Shown here in pieces: positions 26,457 to 34,911 of a stretch of DNA of 64,000 nucleotides; the first letter of the stretch is position 1; each line of letters opens with the position of its first letter. The notes beneath the pieces are model-generated. The model was given only the letters and a program-made list of their open reading frames with translations, ran no database searches and had not been told where the DNA came from. The position numbers were made by a program, and so were the translations under genes. The stretch is taken from assembly GCA_004296775.1 (NCBI GenBank), contig RHGE01000011.1:1-64000 (forward strand), given 5' to 3'. The DNA comes from Marinilabiliaceae bacterium JC017 (lineage in GTDB: Bacteria > Bacteroidota > Bacteroidia > Bacteroidales > Marinilabiliaceae).

Positions 26457-26518
26457 AGGAAGTGCATGTTGTATAGATGTTTTAATGATCTGATATTTCA
26501 TGTACTTCCTTTTTTTAT
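26457..26518 (+). terminator. Terminator after locus 2 GH97
   Basis: AAGGAAGTGCATG (26457-26469) pairs with CATGTACTTCCTT (26499-26511), with one G-T pair, followed by a long T run, 20 bp after the stop. Confidence 0.8.
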
Positions 26519-26673
26519 GCCTGAAGTGCATGTCATAGATTTGTTAATCTCTTGTAGGGATCTTTGGATAACTAGTGGACAAATAACAGTTGAAACTCTT
26601 TTAGTACTATGGCTGTATTAATGAAAATCAGTCTTAATTCTATTATCTAATGGTCTAATAAAAAAATGAACAC

Positions 26674-27729
26674 ATGAATAAATACCTATTCTTAATTAGC
26701 CTGGCTTTTTGGGCTTTCGCATTTTCGTCATGTGACAATAGTAGTGAGTCGGGAGAAAAAAGTGACTCAAGCCTGGTAACTTTAAAAATAGATGCGCCTG
26801 AAACAGGGTACATCTATATAAATGGAAAATATAGTGGTAAAAAAACACCTGGTGAAATTAAGGTGACGCCCGGAGATGTAACCGTTGGTATTGCATTGGA
26901 AAACTCAAGGCAGTATTTACGTCGGAGTATCAAAACTGAAGGTGAAACACAAGAAGTAAACTTCAATGAGTCAGATAAGCAAACGCCTAAGAAATGGAAA
27001 GCATTGTGGGTTGGAGTCCACGAAGTAAAAGGGCAAACTGCCAATGGGATTTGCAGCAGTCGTTTTACGAAAGAGCAATTGGATGCCGGCTATGATTTCT
27101 TTGAATGGTCTATTGAGAACCATTTTGAGAAGATGTCTTATGGTACCATGGATTGGGAAATCGAAAGAAAGGATGTGGATATCCCATTGATGCTTAAAAG
27201 ATCAAGCGATGGCACCTGGTATACATTGGAGCAGGACGTTGTGACTGCCGCCATACCTGAGATTGAACCCGGTGCCTACGATTGTGTCTTCTTGTTTTGG
27301 CGTGAGAAGGAAGGAAGCTGTGATTTTACAAGTCCTTACTTTGGATTGGGCTGGTGCGATCCGTTGGGTGATCCCATTAAAACGGGTTTTGTAACCATTA
27401 AATTTAATGCTAAGGATGATATAAATAAGGCGATTCAGTATTATAAGGATAATGATCCGGGTGTGTATATGCACGAATGGTTACACACCGTAGGTGAAAA
27501 GTATTTCCAGAGTCGGGGGTACAGCCTGCCTGAGAAGGCTGATGATGGCTTTGTTGTCCATGCTGCTGAAAAATATAAATATACCTATCCATGGATGAAT
27601 TGGTATGAGGATTTTGTTTCCGGTCGGGTAAAGGATTATAATGGCCGCTCCGTTTATTATGGAATTGGTCCTGATGCTTTTTTGGAGTGTTCATTGCGTG
27701 AGTCAGCTACCGGTGATTGTGATAACTAA
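26674..27729 (+). CDS. Lipoprotein with PEGA domain and HEWLH motif
   Basis: 351 residues. Lipobox FSSC gives a lipidated Cys at residue 20, then a Ser/Glu-rich stretch. Residues about 36-97 match a PEGA domain (YIYINGKYSGKKTPGEIKV, then GIALENSRQYLRRSI). The C-terminal 240 residues are unfamiliar. MHEWLHTVGEKY places H267, E268 and H271 in an HExxH pattern, as in zinc peptidases. The continuation is HExxHxxGxxY rather than the metzincin HExxHxxGxxH, so the third ligand, if any, is elsewhere. It may be a surface or periplasmic metallohydrolase of locus 2, or a binding protein. No nearby paralogue is seen. Confidence 0.65.
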   Translation: MNKYLFLISLAFWAFAFSSCDNSSESGEKSDSSLVTLKIDAPETGYIYINGKYSGKKTPGEIKVTPGDVTVGIALENSRQYLRRSIKTEGETQEVNFNESDKQTPKKWKALWVGVHEVKGQTANGICSSRFTKEQLDAGYDFFEWSIENHFEKMSYGTMDWEIERKDVDIPLMLKRSSDGTWYTLEQDVVTAAIPEIEPGAYDCVFLFWREKEGSCDFTSPYFGLGWCDPLGDPIKTGFVTIKFNAKDDINKAIQYYKDNDPGVYMHEWLHTVGEKYFQSRGYSLPEKADDGFVVHAAEKYKYTYPWMNWYEDFVSGRVKDYNGRSVYYGIGPDAFLECSLRESATGDCDN

Positions 27730-27778
27730 AACATACTGTTGCAATGGTATATCACAGTATGGTGTTTTATTTTTTTTC
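27728..27778 (+). terminator. Terminator after the PEGA lipoprotein
   Basis: AAAACATACTGT (27728-27739) pairs with ACAGTATGGTGTTTT (27754-27768), with a two-base bulge, followed by a long T run. It overlaps the stop codon. Confidence 0.7.
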
Positions 27779-27895
27779 TTCATAATAATAAATTAGCGTC
27801 CTAAATAATTAATTGTTAAAGTGAATAAAGTTAATGGTTACAGTGGATTAATGATGTTTTTGGAATATAGGGGTTTGATTGGATATTCCGCCTTC

Positions 27896-28080
27896 AAGAA
27901 ATAACGTAAAGAAATTTAACGGATTGGAACGTTAAGAAAGAAAATCTGTTTGAAGCGGAGCGAGTTATTTTCTTTCAGTGGAAAGGAGTTAAATTTTAGT
28001 TATTTATTGTGAGCGGCGGCGTTTTTTGTTTACTTTTTTCCGCTGTAGCAAAAAAGTAAAAGCCCGTGCGGCTTGAGCAC
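27896..28080. repeat. Composite element with nested inverted repeats
   Basis: Three nested pairs: AATAAC (27900) with GTTATT (27999), AAATTTAAC (27912) with GTTAAATTT (27988), and GAAAGAAAAT (27936) with ATTTTCTTTC (27967). Next to them is a perfect 11-bp hairpin TTTACTTTTTT (28029-28039) and AAAAAAGTAAA (28050-28060), then AAGCCCGTGCGGCTTGAGC. The second part resembles a dispersed repeat I associate with Bacteroidota genomes. It fills much of the 447-bp gap between two convergent genes. Confidence 0.55.
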
Positions 28081-28140
28081 ATTGGTTAATTCTAATTTAT
28101 TTTGGACAATAGTGATAATAATAGGTGATTAATTCTTGAT

Positions 28141-28172
28141 AACATGGCAGGCTAATTGAAGTCTGCCATGTT
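28141..28172 (-). terminator. Candidate terminator of the sensor kinase gene
   Basis: AACATGGCAG (28141-28150) and CTGCCATGTT (28163-28172) form a perfect 10-bp stem, 4 bp past the minus-strand stop. The tail on that strand is AT-rich without a clean T run. Confidence 0.5.
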
Positions 28173-28176
28173 TGTT

Positions 28177-31100
28177 TTATAGCGGTAATGATACAATGAA
28201 CCGCGCTCCTTCCTTATAAGCTGAATCTACCCATATCTTTCCTCCATGTGCTTCTATGGCTATCTTGCAAAAGCTTAATCCTATTCCGTTAGAATAAGCC
28301 AGTCCGCATTTTTTTGCTATTACCTGGGAATAGATATCGAAAATATTCTCATGGTACTCTGGGGGGACTCCTCTTCCCTGATCAGTGACAGAGAATAAGA
28401 CATATTGTTTGTTGTCGGTTTGTGTTATTTCGCTTGTTAGGGTTATCGTACCGTTGTTAGGACTGAATTTTATGGCATTGGTCAGGAGATTGATAAATAT
28501 CCGTTTAATAATTTGAGCATCGGCTGAGAGGGTATGGGAAGTCAGTTGGTTGATTATTGAAAGATTGGCATTGTTCAGATGAAATTCAACATCATGAATG
28601 GCTTCGTCTGACAGGGTTTTTAGATTTACGGGTTCTCGATGAAGTTGTATGTTTTGTTTTTCATATTTTCTGACGTCCAGAATGTTTTCCACCAGATTAA
28701 GCATTTGGTTACCGGTGCTGTAGATCGGTGCATCGTATTCGCTGGCTCCCAGAGACGATAAACACATAATTGTATTAAGCGGATTTTTCAAGTCATGCAC
28801 AATCATGTTAATCAGTGCTTCTTTTGTATCCTCAAGTTTGGTGATTTCTTCCACCTGCGATTGCAGCTTGTCTCTCTGATTGGTAATTTTTTTCTGTTTT
28901 TGGTGTAAATGGGCTGTTTTTTCTTCTACCAGAAACCTTAGCTGTTGTTGTATTCTTTTTTGTTTTCGATTATGGATATGCCTTAGTAAAGCAAGAATAA
29001 TCAATGTACTTAGAATGGCCGTTATAATGAATGTTGTGGAGTGCCACCAAGGTGTCATCTTAACTATCCGGATAGCTTTTCCTTTTTCATAAAGCGGCTG
29101 TCCGGTATAGGTGTCTATGGGAAAAATTCGAAGGTTATAAGTGCCGAAACGTAAATTGTGAAACGAGATATCCCCGGTTTCGGTATAGAGCTCAGGGGCT
29201 TCTGTTTTTTCTGATTCTATGGTGTAGGCGAATTTTAATTGATTGGTGTGCAGATAATCTATGATAACAGGCTTTAGTTTAAAGAAATTAATTTGAGAGG
29301 GGATACATATTTCAGTTAAAAAATCAGGATGGCGGGGTAGTATCTTCTGGTCATAATAACGTTGGTTTATTTGTGCTTTTTTATTCTGAATTTCAATATC
29401 CGAAATGAAGATTCGGGCATTGTTTTTGGTTTTAAATACACTTTGGGTGGTTATTACGTTATAGCCATTTATCCCTCCGGCAATAAATTGCTCATTATTT
29501 AATTTTAAAATGGCGCCAGGTTGGAATTCAGAGCTCTGGATGTTTTCTGCCGAAAGATGGTGCAGCAGGGTGGTAGTGAAATTGTAATTATAGATTCCCT
29601 GGTTGGTTGTAATCCACAGGTGTGATTTCCCCATATCGGTCATGGCATAAATTTCCAGGTCATTCAAGGCATTGTCCATGGGGATAAAATCATCCTTGGC
29701 GGATGACCAGATATATAATCCGCGGTTGGTCCCGGTCCAAAGATTGTTCTTGTTATCCAAAAAGGTGAAATAACAAATGGCAGAATTTAAACATTTGGAA
29801 TATTTTTTGGTGCCGTTGTTTAGGTTCAGACAGATTGGCCCGTTTCCGGCGGTTGAAAGCCATACCGTTGCGCTATCTGTTTTGAGAGTATGAAAAAAAT
29901 CAAATATTCCATCACCCAATCCACACGTAAGGGGGAATTGTTTTATTGTTTTCCAATCAAACAGGTGAATACCACCTTCAAGGGTTGCGATCAGGAGTGT
30001 ATTACTGTCAATGGCGCTGATTGATTTAATGAAGTTAGATTCTAATCCGGAATTGTGCGTATTATAGTTTTTCAGGGTGTTGGTTCGAAAATCGATTTGG
30101 AAGAAGCCGTTTTGATAGGTACCCACAAATAAATTGTCTTTGATAAAGGAAAGTGAAGTAATTGGTTGCCGGCCAATTTGAGTGATTATTCTTTTTTGGA
30201 AAGCAGAGGGAATGCTCAGTTGTTGTTGGTGAGAATCATAAATAGCCAATCCCTTTTCGGTGCCAATCCATACTGTTGAATCATCAGTTAAAGCGAAGCA
30301 ATTGATAATATTATTCGGCAGGCAGGGTTGGCAATTTTTGTGTTTGAATTCATGTATAATGCCATTGTTTTTTAAAAGGGATTTGCTTAATCCGCCTTTG
30401 TAATAACCTGCCCATAAAATATCGGAATCATCGATATAGAGTGTCTGAAGCTGGTCATTATTTGGTCTGGAATGATCCGGCATTTGGGTTTGGTCATAAT
30501 GGATCAGGTTACCATTTTTGTATTCCAGTATCCCGTTGCCATCAGTGGCTATCAAAATCTCGTTATTTTTAGTCTTAATGAGTTTTCTAACGGGGACCGT
30601 TAAGTTTGTAGTCTGAGAAATATCGCTTTTCCTAATTGTTCTTTCTTTAAGATTGAATTTATAGATACCCTTGTTTTCGGTACCAATCAATAAATAATCA
30701 CCGGTTTGTAATACGGTATTGACTCCTTGTATAAATTCAGGTATTTCAAATATTTTAGAATACTTGTAGGTATTGGTATTTAGCAGGATAAATTCGCCGA
30801 AATTGGTGAATAACAACAATTCGTGCTGATCGATCTGGACAATTTCTTTGATTGATGGTTCATTGTTTAGCGACAGGTCTTCAAAGGTAAATTGAATAAA
30901 ATTGTCATCTTCGGTGAACAGGCTTAGCCCATATACTGTGCCGATCCATGTTTGATGGTCAGTTGATCGAAAGATGGTATTGACGTAATTGTCGGTGATG
31001 CTTTCGTTAGAGTCCCGCATGTTGAGGAATTGAACAACTTGCCCGTTTGGGGCATCATATGTAAAGAGGCCGTCCCCCCAGGTACCGATGATGAACTCTC

Positions 31101-31392
31101 CGTCTGCATTTTGGGTGATCGCCGTAATGATGGCGCTGTTCAGTTGATGTGCGTGGTTTGTAAATTCTTCTAAAGGAATAAAGGTGGTGCCGGTAAAGAG
31201 ATTAAGGCCATGTTCGGTACCTACCCATAAGAGCTCGTTGGTGTCTTTATAGAGTGAAGTGACCAAGCTGTTGGTTAAACCTTGTTCCAGGCTGTAAGAG
31301 GAAAATTTAAGATGTAAGTCCGATGCTGTAACGGAAAACAGGTTATTTCCACATAATATGAATAGGAGAATCCTCCAAAAACGCAATTGCAT
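28177..31392 (-). CDS. Propeller-type membrane sensor histidine kinase
   Basis: 1071 residues. After a signal segment there are repeated propeller blades (LWVGTEHGLNLF, TWIGTVYGLSLF, LWAGYYKGGLSKS, VWIGTEKGLAIY, LWTGTNRGLYIW) to about residue 630, a Y_Y_Y-like domain (about 680-780), one membrane helix (TTFIITAILSTLIILALL), a coiled coil, a HisKA domain with MIVHDLKNPLNTI where H866 is the phospho-acceptor, and a C-terminal HATPase (DQGRGVPPEYHENIFDIYSQ, NGIGLSFCKIAIEAHGGKIW). Architecture matches the sensor half of hybrid two-component regulators, but there is no receiver or AraC domain and no response regulator next to it. It presumably senses a glycan and may serve locus 2. Confidence 0.9.
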   Translation of the reverse strand: MQLRFWRILLFILCGNNLFSVTASDLHLKFSSYSLEQGLTNSLVTSLYKDTNELLWVGTEHGLNLFTGTTFIPLEEFTNHAHQLNSAIITAITQNADGEFIIGTWGDGLFTYDAPNGQVVQFLNMRDSNESITDNYVNTIFRSTDHQTWIGTVYGLSLFTEDDNFIQFTFEDLSLNNEPSIKEIVQIDQHELLLFTNFGEFILLNTNTYKYSKIFEIPEFIQGVNTVLQTGDYLLIGTENKGIYKFNLKERTIRKSDISQTTNLTVPVRKLIKTKNNEILIATDGNGILEYKNGNLIHYDQTQMPDHSRPNNDQLQTLYIDDSDILWAGYYKGGLSKSLLKNNGIIHEFKHKNCQPCLPNNIINCFALTDDSTVWIGTEKGLAIYDSHQQQLSIPSAFQKRIITQIGRQPITSLSFIKDNLFVGTYQNGFFQIDFRTNTLKNYNTHNSGLESNFIKSISAIDSNTLLIATLEGGIHLFDWKTIKQFPLTCGLGDGIFDFFHTLKTDSATVWLSTAGNGPICLNLNNGTKKYSKCLNSAICYFTFLDNKNNLWTGTNRGLYIWSSAKDDFIPMDNALNDLEIYAMTDMGKSHLWITTNQGIYNYNFTTTLLHHLSAENIQSSEFQPGAILKLNNEQFIAGGINGYNVITTQSVFKTKNNARIFISDIEIQNKKAQINQRYYDQKILPRHPDFLTEICIPSQINFFKLKPVIIDYLHTNQLKFAYTIESEKTEAPELYTETGDISFHNLRFGTYNLRIFPIDTYTGQPLYEKGKAIRIVKMTPWWHSTTFIITAILSTLIILALLRHIHNRKQKRIQQQLRFLVEEKTAHLHQKQKKITNQRDKLQSQVEEITKLEDTKEALINMIVHDLKNPLNTIMCLSSLGASEYDAPIYSTGNQMLNLVENILDVRKYEKQNIQLHREPVNLKTLSDEAIHDVEFHLNNANLSIINQLTSHTLSADAQIIKRIFINLLTNAIKFSPNNGTITLTSEITQTDNKQYVLFSVTDQGRGVPPEYHENIFDIYSQVIAKKCGLAYSNGIGLSFCKIAIEAHGGKIWVDSAYKEGARFIVSLPL

Positions 31393-31810
31393 ATATTTTG
31401 TAAGTTAATAACTGTCAAAAAGAAATGAATAGAAGGCAGGTTTGTTATTAAAGCTAACGGAAAGTATTACGTGTGTATTTCTCGGGGGTTACTAATTTTT
31501 TTAAAATATTACGAGTTGACCAGGTAGGGAGCATCTTTCACCGAGTCACTCGGTGCGCCATTCAAATTTGACTCTTAATTAGATCTCGTGGTAATAGGTT
31601 GTATGTCTCTATTATAAATGCTTGTTATTTTTAGGTGAAGGATAAGTCGTACTGTTTTTTGATGGCATATAATCCGGTTTTTTTGCGTGGATTCATTATT
31701 TGGTTTCATGCTAAAACTTACTGTTTATATTTATAGAGGATCTTTAACAAATCATAACGTTTGTGTATAGTGTTTTGGCATGGAAATTGGCATATGCTTA
31801 TTCGATATCA

Positions 31811-31878
31811 GAAATTTTTTCGTAGAATTGGATTTAGATTTAAAAAGGAACAGACAATGGTTTGTTCCTTTTTTATTA
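31811..31878. repeat. Duplicated terminator-like element, copy 1
   Basis: AAAAAGGAACA (31842-31852) and TGTTCCTTTTT (31863-31873) form a perfect 11-bp stem with flanking A and T runs. Together with about 30 bp upstream it is repeated at 32186-32256. No gene ends directly beside this copy. Confidence 0.6.
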
Positions 31879-32216
31879 GGCCATGAACCTTTTAAGCAAT
31901 CACTCCTTCAGGCGACAGTGACTGATGTTTACACTATCATTTCGGCGAAATGACATGTTTATAGAGCAAGGAATGTGTTTTGTGTACGACTCCGGCTGGA
32001 GTCGAATGTATATTCAACTGTTACTACTATAACTTTAGATGCCACCGGTATTCCAATATTTTGTTTTATCTCTTCCGTCAACAGACCAAGATTGTGTCTA
32101 GGATACCCGCGTAAATATTGACGATTTTTAACGAACCGTAACAAATGAAAATGACTTTCTGGCACAGGATTTGAAATATACCTATCAGATTTTTTTTCAT
32201 AGATTTGGGTTAGATT

Positions 32217-32252
32217 AAAAAAAGGAACAGACAACGGTTTGTTCCTTTTTTT
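32217..32252 (-). terminator. Bidirectional terminator after the DJ-1/PfpI gene (copy 2 of the duplicated element)
   Basis: AAAAAGGAACA (32219-32229) and TGTTCCTTTTT (32240-32250), with A and T runs on both sides, lie 79 bp past the stop of the minus-strand DJ-1/PfpI gene. Confidence 0.65.
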
Positions 32253-32330
32253 ATTGGTACGATTATCAATCGGGTGTAAAACTTATTTGTATTACAGTAA
32301 ATAGGTAATGAAAAAAGTACCTGTCGATGG

Positions 32331-32888
32331 TTAGCAATTCTCTACGCCCATTTTTTCAGCCAATTCGTTGGCTGTATTCCGATCCGTAAGGAGCGCCACC
32401 AGTTCCAGGGAGAATTTAAGTGCTGCACCAACACCTTTGCCGGTTACCATGTTATCCGCCACTTCTACCGGCTGGCCGGTTACTTCAGCGTCTTTTAAAT
32501 GGGATTCGAAACCAGGGTAGCAGGTAGCTTTTTTATTCTTTAGGAGGCCCAATTGTCCCGGAACCATTGGTGCGGCACAAATAGCTCCAATGAGTTTGTT
32601 CTCTTTGGCAAAGCGCAACAATATATTTTTAACACCCTCGTGTTCATTCAGGTTTTTGGCACCGGGCATCCCGCCGGGAAGAACAACCATATTGGCTTTG
32701 TCAAAATCTGTTTCGGTAAATAGGGCATCGGCTTTGACCACGATCTGGTGAGCACCTGTGACATTTCGTGTTTCCTGGATGGAAACAGTGGAAACCTGAA
32801 TGCCGGCTCTTCTTAACACATCAACAGGGGTAAGGGCTTCAATTTCTTCAAAGCCATCGGCCAGAAATATAATTACATGTTTGCTCAT
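32331..32888 (-). CDS. DJ-1/PfpI family protein
   Basis: 185 residues from the ATG at 32888. Longer in-frame starts would run into the neighbouring repeat array. VIIFLADGFEEIEALTPVDV carries the conserved Glu (E17) and GAICAAPMV carries the nucleophile-elbow Cys (C104), which together mark the DJ-1/ThiJ branch. VVLPGGMPGAKNL and VTGKGVGAALKFSLELVALL are also typical. Relatives act as glyoxalases, deglycases or redox chaperones. It is cytoplasmic. It is last in a run of minus-strand genes that includes hemN and hemG, but a 41/42-bp repeat array intervenes, so co-transcription is doubtful. Confidence 0.9.
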   Translation of the reverse strand: MSKHVIIFLADGFEEIEALTPVDVLRRAGIQVSTVSIQETRNVTGAHQIVVKADALFTETDFDKANMVVLPGGMPGAKNLNEHEGVKNILLRFAKENKLIGAICAAPMVPGQLGLLKNKKATCYPGFESHLKDAEVTGQPVEVADNMVTGKGVGAALKFSLELVALLTDRNTANELAEKMGVENC

Positions 32889-33053
32889 GGATATTTTGTA
32901 TTGAAATTCTATGTAAAAATAGTGGAAATAGCTGCAAGGGTAAGGGGAAAGTTGAAAATATAACCCATCGGGAGTAATCCTGGCAGTTGACTTCCCAGGA
33001 GAACAGGGGTTTATCTGCCGACCCATGAAATAAGGCGACGAACATCCATAATC

Positions 33054-33444
33054 TTTCCGCGAGTCCGCGAAACCTTCTTGCGAGGTCGTTTGGCGTTTCC
33101 GCGAGCCCGCGAAATCTTCTCGCGAGGTCGTTTGGCGTTTCCGCGAACCCGCGAAACCTTCTCACGAGGTCGTTTGGTGTTTTCGCGAACGCGCGAAATG
33201 ATCTCGCGAGGTCGTTTGACGTTTTCTGAGGCTCAGAAATGATCTCGCGAGGTCGTTTGGTGTTTTCTGAGGCTCAGAAATGTTCTCGCAGGGTCGTTTG
33301 GCGTTTTCTGAGCTTCAGAAATGTTCTCGCAAGGTTGTTTGGTGTTTTCTGAGGCTCAGAAATGATCTCGCAAGGTCGTTTGGTGTTTTCTGAGGCTCAG
33401 AAATGTTCTCGCGAGGTCGTTTGGTGTTTTCTGAACCTCAGAAA
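33054..33444. repeat. 41/42-bp tandem array with palindromic units
   Basis: Nine copies of a GGTCGTTTGG core (one with GGTTG) start at 33084, 33126, 33168, 33210, 33251, 33292, 33333, 33374 and 33415. Between them lie ten palindromes. The first four are of the CGCG kind (for example TTTCCGCGAGCCCGCGAAA), the last six of the CTGAG kind (TTTCTGAGGCTCAGAAA and variants). A second short palindrome, CTCGCGAG with variants, precedes each core. The 42-bp spacing goes with the longer palindrome and the 41-bp spacing with the shorter. Apparent reading frames inside are repeat artefacts. Confidence 0.93.
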
Positions 33445-33478
33445 TAGGGTATGTTCAATATTCTGTGTCACGGGCAAA

Positions 33479-33510
33479 ATCTTGATACTTGATACTAATA
33501 TCTTACTACT
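33479..33510. repeat. TTGATACTTGATACT-type repeat beside the 41/42-bp array
   Basis: TCTTGATACTTGATACT followed by AATATCTTACTACT, between the array and the end of hemG. GTGTCACGGG just before it is the reverse complement of the CCGTGACA core of the 45.1-kb array. Confidence 0.5.
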
Positions 33511-33517
33511 AGAGAAT

Positions 33518-34894
33518 CTAGGGGTGAATGCCCATGATTCTGCCGGAAAGGGCAACAGCCTGCCGGATGCGGTCGGCCATACCAATACCATCTTTCAGAT
33601 TTCCGCCGATGATCAAGCCGGGGTATTTCTCCTCAATGGCATCAATGGCCTTAAGTCGTTCATCCGTATTTGATTCATATTGGGGAATGGCGTAGCGGTA
33701 GCGGAATATTCTTATCAAATCCGGGTTGAATGATTTTAGGTTCATCATCTCTGTTACCTCTTGCTTGATAATCCGGCGTAGCTCTTCTTCCGGAGCCTCT
33801 ACCACTTCCGGGTTTCGGGTACCTCCAAGGAACACACTCAATAGTGCTGCATTTTCCGGGGCTCGATTTGTCAGGAAAGATGACGGATAGAGAATGCCCA
33901 GTGATTTGCGGTTTTCACAGGTTGGCACTAACCCCCCGAAAGCATTGAGCGGTGCACCAGGCCATTTTGAAAAGCCCACGGCGCATTGAACCACCCCGGC
34001 ATAGCGCAGGTTGGTAACGGGCGAAATATCTTCATCATGCAGGAAGGGTAGGAGCTCCTTCAGGGTGTAAGCGCCCGAGGTGGTCACGATGTGCTTTGCA
34101 ACAAGCTTTACCTGCTGGTTATTCTGATTAAAAGCGATCTTGAAATTGTTGTCATCCGGACGAATGGTTGTTCCCTGGCAGTTAAGCAAAATATTTTCCT
34201 GACCAACGGCATTAGTCAAGGCGGTTATCAATTTCCCCAAACCACCCCGGGTGGAGAATACCTCGCGGGTTGCTTTTTTGTCGCGATCACTTTTGGGCGC
34301 TTTAGCCTTTTTGATGGCACCACCGATAAAGCTGCCATAGGTCTGCTCCAGGTTATATAGCTTGGGTAAGGCATGACGGGGAATCAGGCGTTCCGGGTCG
34401 CCGGCATAGATACCGGAGATAAATGGATCAATTGCATAATCCAGGAAACTCTCTCCTAAACGGCGCCTTACCAGATTGGCCAGTGTCTCGTTAGGATTGG
34501 TGCCTTTGGCCCGAAAAGGCTCACCCAACAGACGCAGTTTATCCTTAAAGGTGAAAAGGGGCGTGGTGATCCCTTGCAGCGGACCGGCGGGAAGGGCATG
34601 CCATTGGCCGGCTTTCCAGACCAGCCGTCTTTTGGCTTCGGGACGGGCTGGTTCCAGTTCTACACTTCCGGCCAGTTCATCGAAGAGTTCAGCCGCTTCA
34701 GGATGGGACAATACTCCGGTCGTGGGACCCGATTCGTAGGTGAATCCTTGTTCTTCCCTGGTTTGAATAACACCACCAGTCACCGCATTCTTTTCTATGA
34801 TACGAAAATTGATGCCTGCTTTTTTCAGGTAATAAGCCGTTACCAATCCGGTAAGACCTCCTCCTATTATGATGGTGTGTATGTTTGATGTCAT
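33518..34894 (-). CDS. hemG: Protoporphyrinogen/coproporphyrinogen oxidase (FAD-dependent, HemY type)
   Basis: 458 residues, no signal peptide. IIIGGGLTGLVTAYYLKKAG is the FAD-binding Rossmann motif, followed by RIIEKNAVTGGVIQT. GFTYESGPTTG, RRRLGESFLDYAIDPFISGIYAGDP and STRGGLGKLITALT are HemY/PPOX signatures, and the C-terminus GLIIGGNLKDGIGMADRIRQ is the second FAD site. It oxidises protoporphyrinogen IX (or coproporphyrinogen III) late in haem synthesis. Directly downstream of hemN on the same strand, but separated by a 28-bp repeat array. In Bacteroidota the gene is called hemG or hemY. Confidence 0.93.
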   Translation of the reverse strand: MTSNIHTIIIGGGLTGLVTAYYLKKAGINFRIIEKNAVTGGVIQTREEQGFTYESGPTTGVLSHPEAAELFDELAGSVELEPARPEAKRRLVWKAGQWHALPAGPLQGITTPLFTFKDKLRLLGEPFRAKGTNPNETLANLVRRRLGESFLDYAIDPFISGIYAGDPERLIPRHALPKLYNLEQTYGSFIGGAIKKAKAPKSDRDKKATREVFSTRGGLGKLITALTNAVGQENILLNCQGTTIRPDDNNFKIAFNQNNQQVKLVAKHIVTTSGAYTLKELLPFLHDEDISPVTNLRYAGVVQCAVGFSKWPGAPLNAFGGLVPTCENRKSLGILYPSSFLTNRAPENAALLSVFLGGTRNPEVVEAPEEELRRIIKQEVTEMMNLKSFNPDLIRIFRYRYAIPQYESNTDERLKAIDAIEEKYPGLIIGGNLKDGIGMADRIRQAVALSGRIMGIHP

Positions 34895-34911
34895 GGTTTT
34901 TAAATTTAGTA

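Larger units (their letters stand above)
31393..32330. other. Long intergenic region with several stem-loops
   Basis: Contains CACCGAG/CTCGGTG (31539-31555), CGACTCC/GGAGTCG (31987-32004) and the duplicated terminator-like element described separately. A 91-codon reading frame at 31959-32234 (minus) starts inside the second stem-loop and is not supported as a gene, although an unrecognised decayed gene cannot be excluded. Confidence 0.4.

Noticed and set aside
31959-32234. 91-codon minus-strand gene
   Set aside because: Its first residues are read from a terminator stem-loop, there is no recognisable domain, and base use does not look coding. A decayed gene is possible, so it is noted only under the intergenic region.
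32848-33165. 105-codon frame with repeated RRFRGLAETPNDLA peptide on the minus strand
   Set aside because: It is the translation of the 42-bp palindromic array; 42 is a multiple of three, so the frame stays open by chance. It overlaps the true DJ-1/PfpI start and has no plausible N-terminus or neighbours.
33054-33444. CRISPR array
   Set aside because: Spacing of 41-42 bp with a repeated core looked CRISPR-like, but the segments between cores are nearly identical palindromes rather than unique spacers, and no cas gene is present.
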